Shown here: piece after piece, positions 1 through 6,761 of the stretch
How positions within the stretch are numbered: the stretch's first letter is position 1
Layout: each line of letters begins with the position of its first letter
Source of the DNA: an uncultured Lachnospiraceae bacterium
GTDB lineage: Bacteria > Bacillota > Clostridia > Lachnospirales > Lachnospiraceae
Direction: 5' to 3'
Assembly: GCA_900554925.1 (NCBI GenBank)
Contig: USJG01000066.1
Coordinates: forward strand, 1-11,958
DNA: 11,958 bases
Position numbers and translations under genes: made by a program
Notes under the pieces: generated by a model
The model's database searches: none
Told to the model about the DNA's origin: nothing
Seen by the model: only the letters and a program-made list of their open reading frames with translations

Positions 1-443
1 AGCGCTGACTGTACTGGCGATAAATAAGACAAAATAAGAGCAATCGTCTGAGGATGCTCATCCTGAATAAAGTTCAGAAGCTGCGCGGCATCTGTCTTTC
101 GCACAAACTCGAAGGGCTTAACCTGAAGGGAAGCGGTCAGTTTGCCGATAACGTCCATTGCCTTTTCTGTTCCCAGCGCCTTTTCCAAAAGCTCCTTGGC
201 ATAGGAGATACCGCCCTCGGCAATATACTGCTGGGCCAGGCAGACCTGATAAAATTCCTCAACTACCTCTTCCTTTACCTGAGGCGTTACACTTCTGGTA
301 TTGGCAATTTCAAGAGTCAATTCTTCAATTTCTTCTTCTTTTAAATGTTTGAATATTGCTGAAGATTTTTCGGGTCCAAGCGTGATCAGCAAAATTGCCG
401 CTTTCTGGATCCCTGAAATCTTCTCATCTGTACCTCTGGCCAT
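1..443 (-). CDS. fliG: Flagellar motor switch protein FliG (N-terminal 147 codons, cut by left window edge)
   Basis: FliG is the rotor protein of the flagellar C-ring. It attaches to the cytoplasmic end of the FliF ring and contacts the stator to generate torque and switch rotation. The visible part begins MARGTDEKISGIQKAAILL and includes the N-terminal FliF-binding domain and the start of the middle domain, with its characteristic EHPQ motif at residues 129-132 (context DEHPQTIALILSYL). The frame is open to the window edge, so roughly the last 190 residues of a usual ~335-residue FliG lie outside. The ATG at 443 is preceded by AGGAGG at 11 bases spacing, and an in-frame stop just upstream rules out a longer start. 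It follows fliF by 34 bases and is probably co-transcribed from the flgB promoter. Identity is very secure from motif and position. Confidence 0.97.
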   Translation of the reverse strand, partial: MARGTDEKISGIQKAAILLITLGPEKSSAIFKHLKEEEIEELTLEIANTRSVTPQVKEEVVEEFYQVCLAQQYIAEGGISYAKELLEKALGTEKAMDVIGKLTASLQVKPFEFVRKTDAAQLLNFIQDEHPQTIALILSYLSPVQSA

Positions 444-477
444 CCTTGACTAAACCTCCTGGTAGACATTCTTTTAA

Positions 478-2076
478 TCAGCCCCATTCCTCATTCAGCC
501 AGTTGCGCAGAAGATTTGCAACTGCCTCCGGATTTTCTTCCACAAATTTCTCTATCAGCCTTCTGGTTTCAGATATGGGTTCTGTTCCAATATCCTCAAG
601 CTCAATCTCCGGCTGGGATTGCAGCAGATTTTCTACTGACAGCTCTTCGGGCTGCTCAGATTCCTTCTCCGAGCGCATGCTTCGGATCACCACAAATGCA
701 AGCAGAGCCAGTATTACAATGATCAGAATAATCTGCATTACGTCAGAGGCAGTGACATTTAAGCCTTCCGCATCAAAAAATACATTTTCCGAATAAGCGA
801 CTATGGCAATATTTTCAACAGGGAATCCTGTGGCTTTCGACACTACATCATATAATTCCTCCGGTACCGTCACCTGTGTCTGTCCCGCATTTGCAAGCTT
901 ATATTCTTCCCAGGTGATTCCGTCTAACAATCCCTGTGAACGGATATCTTCCTCCCTGATCAGGTTCATGTTGGTAGCTGAAAGGGAAATCGTAGACTGT
1001 TCGTAATTGATGCCGCCGGGCAGTGTATCCTGCTCCGTGATCCGTTCTGAAGGCAGATATTTGTTTTCTTCCTCTTCTACCGTGGAGGTGCTTTCTTCAC
1101 TGTCCTGGTAGACATATTCCACATCCCCATTAGAATCGGTTCCCGGCACGCCGCCATTCCCATTGGTGGATTCTGAACTGTAGGTTCTGTTTGACGCCAG
1201 ATACCCCTGTTCTCTGCCATCTGCCACATAATACTCGTGATCTGTTACCTTTGTGGTGGAAAAATCCATATCCAGATTAACTGCCACTTCCACCTTGTTA
1301 AATTCATTTGTTCCTAAAAGAACCTGTCTTACATCATTTTTAACCTTGGTCTCCCACTGGGACCTTACGCTCATCTGAGAGCTGGCAACGCCGGCAGCGC
1401 TGTAGGTGTCGTCGCCGGAATAAAGGGTATTGCCATTGGTGTCCATGATCACCACATTTTCAGAGGTTTTATTGCCGATTGCCACTGAAACTGCCTTGGC
1501 CAGCCCTGCGGCATTCTCTGTAGTGAAATCTCCATCCAGCTCAAGCACGACCCAGATAGAAGATTCCTCCTCAGAGGCAATTAAAGTTCCATCCTGTTCC
1601 GGTATGTACAAATCCACCGCCGCGCTTTTGATGGTGGAAAATCTGCCGATCATATCATTGGCAAGCCTTGTTTCCATGTAAAGCTCGTATCTCTTCTGCT
1701 TATCCGCTTCCGTGGTGCTAAAGCCCCCGTCCGTAACATTATCTATGGTATAAGTAGCGGCCTGAATATCATTGGCGCCAAGCAAAAGACTTGCATCCGA
1801 CTGCTGCTTTTTATTGATCTTGATCTGATAGCCGTCATCAGAAACCTGATAATCGAGACCTTCTCCCTCCAGAAGTTCTACGATTTCCGATGCTTCTTTG
1901 GTAGATTCGCAATTTGCCAGAATGATATACTGAGGCCTGGTAAGAACAGTAATCAAAATGGCAAAAGCCAGAATGATCCCCGCCCCTGCCGATATGATAA
2001 ATGTTTTCTGCCTGGTAGAAAATTTATTCCACCACTCAAGAACTTTGTTTAAAAGCTCCTTAATCCTGTCTGCCAT
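478..2076 (-). CDS. fliF: Flagellar MS-ring protein FliF
   Basis: FliF forms the membrane-embedded MS ring on which the basal body, C-ring and export gate are built. The 532-residue product is of normal family length. It has a cytoplasmic N-terminus, a first membrane helix at about residues 25-45, the YscJ/FliF ring-building domain at about 47-220, a second FliF domain broken by a low-complexity Gly/Ser/Asp/Glu-rich stretch at about 298-338, a second membrane helix at about 445-465, and a C-terminal acidic tail. The last 30 residues (about 502-532, ending NLLRNWLNEEWG) match the FliG-binding segment. The start ATG has GAAGAAGG seven bases upstream. It lies 33 bases after fliE and 34 before fliG, the canonical order. 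Nothing is truncated or missing. Confidence 0.97.
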   Translation of the reverse strand: MADRIKELLNKVLEWWNKFSTRQKTFIISAGAGIILAFAILITVLTRPQYIILANCESTKEASEIVELLEGEGLDYQVSDDGYQIKINKKQQSDASLLLGANDIQAATYTIDNVTDGGFSTTEADKQKRYELYMETRLANDMIGRFSTIKSAAVDLYIPEQDGTLIASEEESSIWVVLELDGDFTTENAAGLAKAVSVAIGNKTSENVVIMDTNGNTLYSGDDTYSAAGVASSQMSVRSQWETKVKNDVRQVLLGTNEFNKVEVAVNLDMDFSTTKVTDHEYYVADGREQGYLASNRTYSSESTNGNGGVPGTDSNGDVEYVYQDSEESTSTVEEEENKYLPSERITEQDTLPGGINYEQSTISLSATNMNLIREEDIRSQGLLDGITWEEYKLANAGQTQVTVPEELYDVVSKATGFPVENIAIVAYSENVFFDAEGLNVTASDVMQIILIIVILALLAFVVIRSMRSEKESEQPEELSVENLLQSQPEIELEDIGTEPISETRRLIEKFVEENPEAVANLLRNWLNEEWG

Positions 2077-2109
2077 AATTTAACCTTCTTCCGTTCAAAA
2101 CTGCCTTGT

Positions 2110-2424
2110 TTAAATCTGCATCTGCATAATCTCTCTATATGCCTCCAGAAGCCTGTCTCTGACTGCTACTGTATATTGCAGGGCAGTAGAAGCTTTTTGA
2201 AGGGCATTGGTAAGCTCATGGGTATTTTCTGTTTCTCCCAGAGCCCAGCGCAGTTTTTCATTCTCTGCATCAGACAGGTATGCATTGGTAGTATTAAAGT
2301 TTTCCATGGCTTTATCAAAAATACTCCCAAATTCACCTGTGGATTTTCCCGTGGCTGTGGCGGAATTTTCCGCTGCTTCTTTAATAACTCCGGATGATAT
2401 ATTATAAAAAGACGATATATCCAT
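2110..2424 (-). CDS. fliE: Flagellar hook-basal body complex protein FliE
   Basis: FliE is the small adaptor that joins the MS ring to the proximal rod and is needed to open the flagellar export gate. The 104-residue product is normal length for the family. Its C-terminal half (about residues 68-104, including LQKASTALQYTVAVRDRLLEAY and the terminal EIMQMQI) is the conserved FliE helical segment. The N-terminal third is Ser/Thr/Ala-rich and variable, as is usual. The nearest Shine-Dalgarno-like sequence, AGAAAGGA at 2437-2444, is 12 bases from the ATG, a long spacing. No alternative in-frame start fits better, because the next Met is residue 40. It sits between flgC and fliF with 33-base gaps on both sides, the standard flgB-flgC-fliE-fliF arrangement. 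Confidence 0.95.
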   Translation of the reverse strand: MDISSFYNISSGVIKEAAENSATATGKSTGEFGSIFDKAMENFNTTNAYLSDAENEKLRWALGETENTHELTNALQKASTALQYTVAVRDRLLEAYREIMQMQI

Positions 2425-2457
2425 TTTCTTAAGTATTCCTTTCTCTCCGTGCTTTTA

Positions 2458-2904
2458 TTACTGAGCCATTTCCAGCCCCTTCATGGCTACGGTCTTGCTG
2501 GCATTAAAGGCTGTGGCGTTGGCTTCATAAGAGCGGCTTGCATCGATCAGGTTTGTCATTTCTGTAACCACATTGACATTGGGATATGTAACATAGCCGT
2601 TTTCATCCGCATCGGGATGAGAAGGATCATAAACCATATTCATCTGTGTCCAGGTATCTTCCGAAACTCTGCTTACCTTAACGCCCTGTTTATTGTATCT
2701 GCTGCTGGCGCTTCCCAGGAAACTGCTGAAGGTTCCCACCGCGCTTCCCCGCTCTTCAAAGGTTACTACCTTACGCCTGTAGGGAGTGCCGTCCTCCGTT
2801 CTGGTAGTATTGGCATTTGCCAGATTTTCAGAGATGGTATCCATCCGATACCTCTGCGCGGTCATTCCCGACGCGTTAATATCAAAAGATGTGAATATGC
2901 TCAT
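2458..2904 (-). CDS. flgC: Flagellar basal-body rod protein FlgC
   Basis: FlgC is a proximal rod subunit exported through the flagellar type III apparatus. The 148-residue product shows both family ends. The N-terminal rod/hook helix and motif reads SENLANANTTRT, followed by the FlgC-typical GTPYRRKVV. The C-terminal rod/hook helix contains NLIDASRSYEANATAFNASK. It has no cleaved signal peptide, as expected for this export route. A strong GGGAGGT lies eight bases before the ATG. The gene starts 17 bases after flgB stops, the closest coupling in the operon. Length and motifs are entirely normal. Confidence 0.97.
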   Translation of the reverse strand: MSIFTSFDINASGMTAQRYRMDTISENLANANTTRTEDGTPYRRKVVTFEERGSAVGTFSSFLGSASSRYNKQGVKVSRVSEDTWTQMNMVYDPSHPDADENGYVTYPNVNVVTEMTNLIDASRSYEANATAFNASKTVAMKGLEMAQ

Positions 2905-2921
2905 ACACTCTTACCTCCCGC

Positions 2922-3311
2922 TTACTTCATAACTAATTTAAGGTTTGCAAACTCCTGATTGATACTGTCGATCAATCCGTTATATTTAATCTGATTGGCG
3001 GCAAGCTCCACCTCTTCCGTATCAATATCTACATTATTTCCGTCCAGCCGGTAGGAGAAATTGGCAGAATCTGTATAAATTCTGGTATTCAGCTCTGTGC
3101 TGGTCAGATGGGAGACCTTGGCGTCCACTGTTTCATACCTGGAATTGCCCAAAGCCTGACGGAGCTGGGCTTCAAAATTCACATCCTGCCTTTTATACCC
3201 GGGGGTGTCAACATTAGCAATGTTGTTGGCAATCACATCATTTCTTGTCCATGCCGCATCTGCCGCTTTGCTTAAAACATTTACATAATCAAATACGTTG
3301 CTGTTAATCAT
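2922..3311 (-). CDS. flgB: Flagellar basal-body rod protein FlgB
   Basis: FlgB is the most membrane-proximal rod subunit and normally the first gene of this basal-body operon. The 129-residue product has the N-terminal rod motif ANNIANVDTPGYKRQDVNFE and a C-terminal helix (EVELAANQIKYNGLIDSINQ) as in the family. The frame could be extended six codons upstream to a TTG, but I chose the ATG at 3311 because GAAAGGG lies nine bases before it and because the extension would begin upstream of, and run through, that ribosome site. A sigma-A-like promoter lies about 55 bases upstream, and the codY terminator lies beyond that, so this is the operon's first gene. A CodY-box-like sequence covers its start codon. 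Confidence 0.96.
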   Translation of the reverse strand: MINSNVFDYVNVLSKAADAAWTRNDVIANNIANVDTPGYKRQDVNFEAQLRQALGNSRYETVDAKVSHLTSTELNTRIYTDSANFSYRLDGNNVDIDTEEVELAANQIKYNGLIDSINQEFANLKLVMK

Positions 3312-3320
3312 CTTAAAATT
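3306..3320 (-). promoter_or_regulatory. Possible CodY box overlapping the flgB start codon
   Basis: On the minus strand the bases AATTTTAAGATGATT differ at three of 15 positions from the established CodY consensus AATTTTCWGAAAATT. The ATG inside this string is the flgB start, so bound CodY would sit at the start codon and about 45 bases inside the transcript. CodY is known to repress motility operons in Bacillus. Chance matches of this quality are not rare in AT-rich DNA, so this is only a candidate. Confidence 0.3.
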
Positions 3321-3327
3321 CCCTTTC
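3321..3327 (-). promoter_or_regulatory. Ribosome binding site deciding the flgB start
   Basis: Read on the minus strand the bases are GAAAGGG, nine bases upstream of the ATG at 3311. This supports that ATG over the TTG at 3329, which would place this site inside the coding region and has no comparable purine run before it. Confidence 0.6.
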
Positions 3328-3365
3328 AATTTTAAATCAGAGCATAGTTCCCCTTACCCTATTTT

Positions 3366-3393
3366 ATTATAATTTATTTACCTGAAAAGACAA
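3366..3393 (-). promoter_or_regulatory. Sigma-A-like promoter of the flgB flagellar operon
   Basis: On the minus strand a perfect TATAAT (plus positions 3366-3371) is preceded after 16 bases by TTGTCT (3388-3393, four of six matches to TTGACA). Transcription would begin near 3359, giving a leader of about 50 bases before flgB. The position just downstream of the codY terminator makes sense for an independent flagellar operon promoter. A sigma-A promoter also resembles the main fla/che promoter arrangement known in Bacillus subtilis. It is a prediction from bases only. Confidence 0.6.
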
Positions 3394-3431
3394 GTTATTT
3401 TTACAAAATAGGACTTTAGTACCTGTTGTAC

Positions 3432-3472
3432 AAAAAAAGGATTTACGCCACTTAAGTTTCATAAATCCTTTT
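3432..3472 (-). terminator. Rho-independent terminator of codY
   Basis: An 11-base inverted repeat (AAAAGGATTTA at 3435-3445 with TAAATCCTTTT at 3462-3472) encloses a 16-base loop. Read on the minus strand, the stem ends directly in a run of seven T (plus 3432-3438). The stem is AU-rich and so only moderately stable, but the T-run orientation fits termination of codY, whose stop codon is about 55 bases upstream. It insulates codY from the flagellar operon. Confidence 0.75.
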
Positions 3473-3526
3473 ACTCCAATCATAATCCATTATGCTGAAT
3501 ATTCAGTTTGCTGATGCATGTAATAC

Positions 3527-4312
3527 CTATCTGATGCTTTCTTTTTTGAGCTTTTCCACTTCCTCAAAAACCATATCATTTAAGACCTTGATGTAAGTTC
3601 CCTTCATTCCTGAGGATCTGGATTCAATTACTCCCGCGCTTTCAAATTTTCGAAGGGCATTTACGATCACAGAACGGGTAATCCCCACCCTGTCAGCAAT
3701 CTTGCTGGCTACCAGAATGCCTTCCATACCGTTTAATTCTTCAAAAATATGCACTACAGCTTCCATTTCAGAATAGGAAAGGGTATTTATGGCAGACTTG
3801 ATAACCGCCAATTTCCGGCTTTCCTCCGCATTTTCTTCATTAACCGCCCGGAGCATCTCAAGTCCCACTACCGTGGTTCCGTACTCGCATAAAATAATGT
3901 CGTCAATATCATACTGGTCTTCACATTTGTAAATGAACAGGGTTCCCAGCCGCTCCCCTGCTATTTCTATGGGGGTGATGATCGCCTGAAACTTCCTCAC
4001 ATCTCCCTCTTCAAAACCCAGGGTTTCAAGATTTACATTTTCCTTGGTGGAAAGGATCGCCAGAAGCCTTTCATTTAACATACCGTCAATAAAACCTCCC
4101 ACCTGATCCACAATAAGCTCTGTAATGGAATCAACGCCGGGGGCATCTCCCACTCCCAGCACTTTTCCCTTTTTGCTGATCACCAGTACATTGGAGGATA
4201 AGATTTCGCATAATACAGAACAAATGTCATTAAAAACCACCTTGCTGGAATTATTGTTATGAAGAAGCTTGCCAATCTTTCTGGTTTTATCTAATAATTG
4301 TACGCTGCTCAT
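3527..4312 (-). CDS. codY: GTP-sensing global transcriptional regulator CodY
   Basis: CodY is a cytoplasmic dimeric DNA-binding regulator that senses branched-chain amino acids and GTP and controls amino acid metabolism, motility and stationary-phase genes. The 261-residue product is normal length. The N-terminal GAF-type effector domain spans about residues 1-155. A linker helix follows (LAVIKSAINTLSYSEMEAV), and then the winged helix-turn-helix at about 200-242, with the near-invariant ASKIADRVGITRSVIVNAL and the following MKGTYIKVLN. The DNA-binding half is almost identical to textbook CodY. The effector half diverges: no Arg or Lys is present between residues 51 and 81, where B. subtilis CodY has the ligand-contacting Arg61. 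AGGAGGT lies about six bases before the ATG. It has its own promoter and terminator between topA and flgB. Confidence 0.97.
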   Translation of the reverse strand: MSSVQLLDKTRKIGKLLHNNNSSKVVFNDICSVLCEILSSNVLVISKKGKVLGVGDAPGVDSITELIVDQVGGFIDGMLNERLLAILSTKENVNLETLGFEEGDVRKFQAIITPIEIAGERLGTLFIYKCEDQYDIDDIILCEYGTTVVGLEMLRAVNEENAEESRKLAVIKSAINTLSYSEMEAVVHIFEELNGMEGILVASKIADRVGITRSVIVNALRKFESAGVIESRSSGMKGTYIKVLNDMVFEEVEKLKKESIR

Positions 4313-4343
4313 TCCCTACCTCCTGTTAATGCTTATGAAAATC

Positions 4344-4372
4344 ATTGTAACACAGGATTTAGGCAATTTCAA
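4344..4372 (-). promoter_or_regulatory. Sigma-A promoter of codY
   Basis: On the minus strand TTGAAA (plus 4367-4372) and TACAAT (4344-4349) are separated by exactly 17 bases, with a TGTGT just before the -10. Transcription would start near 4337, leaving a leader of about 25 bases, too short for a riboswitch. It shows that codY can be expressed independently of topA. Confidence 0.75.
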
Positions 4373-4374
4373 CG

Positions 4375-4389
4375 ACTTCCCGGAAAATT
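4375..4389 (-). promoter_or_regulatory. Weak CodY-box-like site just upstream of the codY -35
   Basis: On the minus strand AATTTTCCGGGAAGT matches the CodY consensus AATTTTCWGAAAATT at 11 of 15 positions and lies two bases upstream of the -35 hexamer. A second 11/15 match lies at 4415-4429, across the topA stop codon. Four-mismatch sites occur by chance in AT-rich DNA. The location is what one would expect for autoregulation, but the match alone is weak. Confidence 0.22.
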
Positions 4390-4425
4390 ATAAATAATTC
4401 CGCTAAATAATAAAAATTTTCTGAC

Positions 4426-6501
4426 TTATTTGTCATTTTCAGGAATTTTTGCTACATAGCCGCAGTTTTCATCCATGCATACCAGCTTATTGCCTTTGTA
4501 GAGCATCAGGGAACCGCATTTAGGACATTTCTCCACGGAAGGCTTCTGCCATACCATAAAATCACATTCGGGATTGTTGATGCACCCATAGTACTTTCTG
4601 CCCTTTTTGGTCTTCTTAAGCACAATATCGCCGCCGCACTTAGGACAGGCAACACCAATTTTTTCAAAATAAGGCTTGGTATTGCGGCACTCAGGAAATC
4701 CGGGACAGGCAAGAAATCTTCCATGAGGGCCATATTTAATGACCATCTGTCTGCCGCACAGATCGCAGACCTCCTCCGATACTTCATCCTTAATTTCTAC
4801 TTCTGCCAGTTCCTTCTCTGCCAATTTCACCGCTTCGTCCAAATCAGGATAAAAATTGGACACCACTGTCTTCCAGTTGACGCTTCCCTCCTCCACGCCA
4901 TCTAAAAGGGCTTCAAGATTAGCGGTAAAATTCACATCCACAATACTTGGAAAGGCATCCTTCATAATATGATTGACCACTTCTCCAAGCTCCGTCACAT
5001 AAAGATTTTTGTTTTCCTTTACCACATAACGCCTTGCCAGAATCGTGGTGATCGTAGGGGCATAAGTACTTGGGCGCCCAATGCCCAGTTCCTCTAAGGC
5101 GCGCACTAAAGAAGCCTCCGTATAGTGAGGCGCCGGCTGGGTAAAATGCTGCTTTCCCTCAAATTCTATCAGGGTAAGAGGCGTAGATGTATCTATGCTT
5201 TTAATGAGAGTATTATTTTCCTCCCTGTCCTCTTCCTGGGTATAAACGCTCATAAACCCATCAAAAACCAGCTTGGAAGCTGCCACCGTAAAGCGATGTT
5301 CTCCGGCGTCGATCTTAACAGAAGTGGTTTCGTACTTAGCCGGCTGCATTCTGCTGGCTGCAAAGCGCTTCCATATCAATTGATAGAGACGCAGCTGGTC
5401 TCTTGATAAAGAATCCTTTAATTCCGCAGGAGTGCGTTTCAAATCAGTTGGACGGATGGCCTCATGGGCGTCCTGTATTTTTTTATCGTTCCTTAAAGCT
5501 GCGCTGCCATCTGCCGCGTAGGCATCCCCATAATTTTTTCTGATATATTCTTCGGCCATAGCTTCTGCTTCCCTGGAGATTCTCGTGGAATCCGTACGCA
5601 GATAAGTGATAATGCCCACTGTGCCGTTGCCTTTAATCTCAATTCCTTCATAAAGCTGCTGTGCCAGACGCATGGTCTTTTGTGTGGAAAAATTCAGCAC
5701 CTTGCTGGCCTCCTGCTGCAAAGTAGAGGTGGTAAAAGGCAGCGGAGCTTTTTTCACTCTCTCGCCCTTTTTGACTTCACTGACTTTAAAATCGGCCTCT
5801 TTCACTTCCTTCAGGATTCCGTCAAGCTCTTCTTTAGAAGAAATCACCTCCTTGCCGCCCTTCTTCCCATAGTACCTGGCCGCCAGAGGCTTCTTTTCCC
5901 CTGGAATACGGAAGGAAGCCCCCAGCGTCCAGTATTCCTCAGGAATAAAGCTGTTGATCTCCTCCTCTCTGTCACAGATGATCCGAAGAGCAACCGACTG
6001 CACCCGCCCTGCACTTAAGCCCCTCTTTACCTTGGCCCACAGAAGGGGGGAGATCCGATAGCCTACCATACGGTCAAGGACACGCCTTGCCTGCTGGGCG
6101 TCCACCAGATTCATGTTGATTTCTCTTGCATTTTTAAGTGATTCCTTCACCGCATTTTTGGTAATCTCATTAAAAGTAATACGGTAAACCTTTTTGTCTT
6201 CCAGCTTAAGGGCAATCAGAAGATGCCAGGAGATTGCCTCCCCTTCACGGTCAGGGTCAGTAGCCAGATAAATCTTTTCCGCTTTCTTAACTTCTTTTCT
6301 TAAGTTTGCCAGTATGTCGCCCTTTCCACGAATGGTAATGTATCTGGGCTCATAATCATGCTCCACGTCAATGCCCATCTGACTCTTTGGCAGATCCCGC
6401 ACATGTCCGTTGCTGGCCATCACTTCATAATTAGCCCCCAGAAATTTTTTAATTGTCTTTACTTTTGCTGGTGATTCCACAATTACCAGATATTTTGCCA
6501 T
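4426..6501 (-). CDS. topA: DNA topoisomerase I (type IA)
   Basis: This enzyme relaxes negative supercoils by cutting one DNA strand through a 5'-phosphotyrosine link. The 691-residue product is typical of Firmicutes. The N-terminal Toprim domain shows YLVIVESPAKVKTI with Glu9 and the metal-binding DPDREGEAISWHL with Asp82, Asp84 and Glu86. The GLSAGRVQSVALR motif is at 161-173. The catalytic tyrosine is Tyr300 in GIITYLRTDSTRIS. The HEAIRPT segment (345-351) and GIGRPSTYAPTI (473-484) are also intact. The C-terminus carries three four-cysteine zinc fingers: C579/C582/C599/C605, C619/C622/C640/C646 and C659/C662/C675/C680. AAAGGGGA precedes the ATG. It has its own promoter. No convincing terminator separates it from codY, so some read-through into codY is possible. 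Confidence 0.98.
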   Translation of the reverse strand: MAKYLVIVESPAKVKTIKKFLGANYEVMASNGHVRDLPKSQMGIDVEHDYEPRYITIRGKGDILANLRKEVKKAEKIYLATDPDREGEAISWHLLIALKLEDKKVYRITFNEITKNAVKESLKNAREINMNLVDAQQARRVLDRMVGYRISPLLWAKVKRGLSAGRVQSVALRIICDREEEINSFIPEEYWTLGASFRIPGEKKPLAARYYGKKGGKEVISSKEELDGILKEVKEADFKVSEVKKGERVKKAPLPFTTSTLQQEASKVLNFSTQKTMRLAQQLYEGIEIKGNGTVGIITYLRTDSTRISREAEAMAEEYIRKNYGDAYAADGSAALRNDKKIQDAHEAIRPTDLKRTPAELKDSLSRDQLRLYQLIWKRFAASRMQPAKYETTSVKIDAGEHRFTVAASKLVFDGFMSVYTQEEDREENNTLIKSIDTSTPLTLIEFEGKQHFTQPAPHYTEASLVRALEELGIGRPSTYAPTITTILARRYVVKENKNLYVTELGEVVNHIMKDAFPSIVDVNFTANLEALLDGVEEGSVNWKTVVSNFYPDLDEAVKLAEKELAEVEIKDEVSEEVCDLCGRQMVIKYGPHGRFLACPGFPECRNTKPYFEKIGVACPKCGGDIVLKKTKKGRKYYGCINNPECDFMVWQKPSVEKCPKCGSLMLYKGNKLVCMDENCGYVAKIPENDK

Positions 6502-6540
6502 AATGTATCCCCTTTATGTTTGAAACTTGTAACGTGCTAC

Positions 6541-6569
6541 ACTATACACCACTTTCAGGGCACTTGCAA
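6541..6569 (-). promoter_or_regulatory. Sigma-A promoter of topA
   Basis: On the minus strand TTGCAA (plus 6564-6569) and TATAGT (6541-6546) are spaced by 17 bases. The predicted start is near 6534, about 33 bases before the topA ATG. In many bacteria topA promoters respond to supercoiling, but nothing in these bases demonstrates that here. Confidence 0.65.
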
Positions 6570-6574
6570 GTAAA

Positions 6575-6589
6575 AATTTTCTTAAATTA
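6575..6589. promoter_or_regulatory. Possible CodY box in the topA / EAL-gene divergent spacer
   Basis: AATTTTCTTAAATTA differs from the CodY consensus AATTTTCWGAAAATT at three positions. It lies five bases upstream of the topA -35 and about 100 bases upstream of the promoter for the plus-strand EAL gene. The spacer is strongly AT-rich, which raises the chance of an accidental match. Confidence 0.22.
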
Positions 6590-6634
6590 ATATAATAATT
6601 TCTTCTTATATTTATGTATCTGTGTCTCCCTGAA

Positions 6635-6663
6635 AATTTAAAAAACGTTTTTTATTATGTCAA
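6635..6663 (-). promoter_or_regulatory. Possible second, upstream topA promoter
   Basis: On the minus strand a perfect TTGACA (plus 6658-6663) is followed after 17 bases by TAAATT (6635-6640), four of six matches to TATAAT. It would add about 95 bases of leader to the topA transcript. The weak -10 keeps confidence low. Confidence 0.3.
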
Positions 6664-6687
6664 ATCCCAAAAAATTCTGTAATTTTC

Positions 6688-6716
6688 TTGTGAATATCAC
6701 TGCTTTTATATATAAT
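6688..6716 (+). promoter_or_regulatory. Sigma-A-like promoter of the GGDEF-EAL gene
   Basis: TTGTGA at 6688-6693 and a perfect TATAAT at 6711-6716 are 17 bases apart. The start would be near 6723, giving a leader of about 39 bases. That is too short to hold a c-di-GMP riboswitch. A ribosome site AGAAAGGATGG (6745-6755) follows, six bases before the ATG. Confidence 0.65.
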
Positions 6717-6761
6717 GGAAAAAGAATCAAAACAGTTCCTTAAGAGAAAGGATGGAAAATT

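Noticed and set aside
1370..1400. Possible interruption of FliF by its low-complexity Gly/Ser/Glu segment
   Set aside because: The frame is continuous, and a variable linker of this kind is normal in the periplasmic part of FliF.
3312..3329. TTG start extending FlgB by six residues
   Set aside because: The extension would run through the GAAAGGG ribosome site, and FlgB proteins normally begin near the ATG chosen.
3495..3506. Palindrome CTGAATATTCAG after codY
   Set aside because: A single 12-base perfect palindrome in a short 3' spacer, with no T-run and no second copy seen; it gives no basis for a function.
4382..4403. Hairpin with CGGAA/TTCCG ends between topA and codY as a topA terminator
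   Set aside because: The stem is short, bulged and AU-rich, and no T-run follows on the minus strand.
6640..6653. Perfect 14-base palindrome AAAAAACGTTTTTT as an operator
   Set aside because: It is an A-run facing a T-run in an AT-rich spacer. It has little information content and no known regulator matched.
6717..6761. c-di-GMP riboswitch in front of the EAL gene
   Set aside because: The predicted leader is only about 39 bases, too short for a riboswitch aptamer plus an expression platform.
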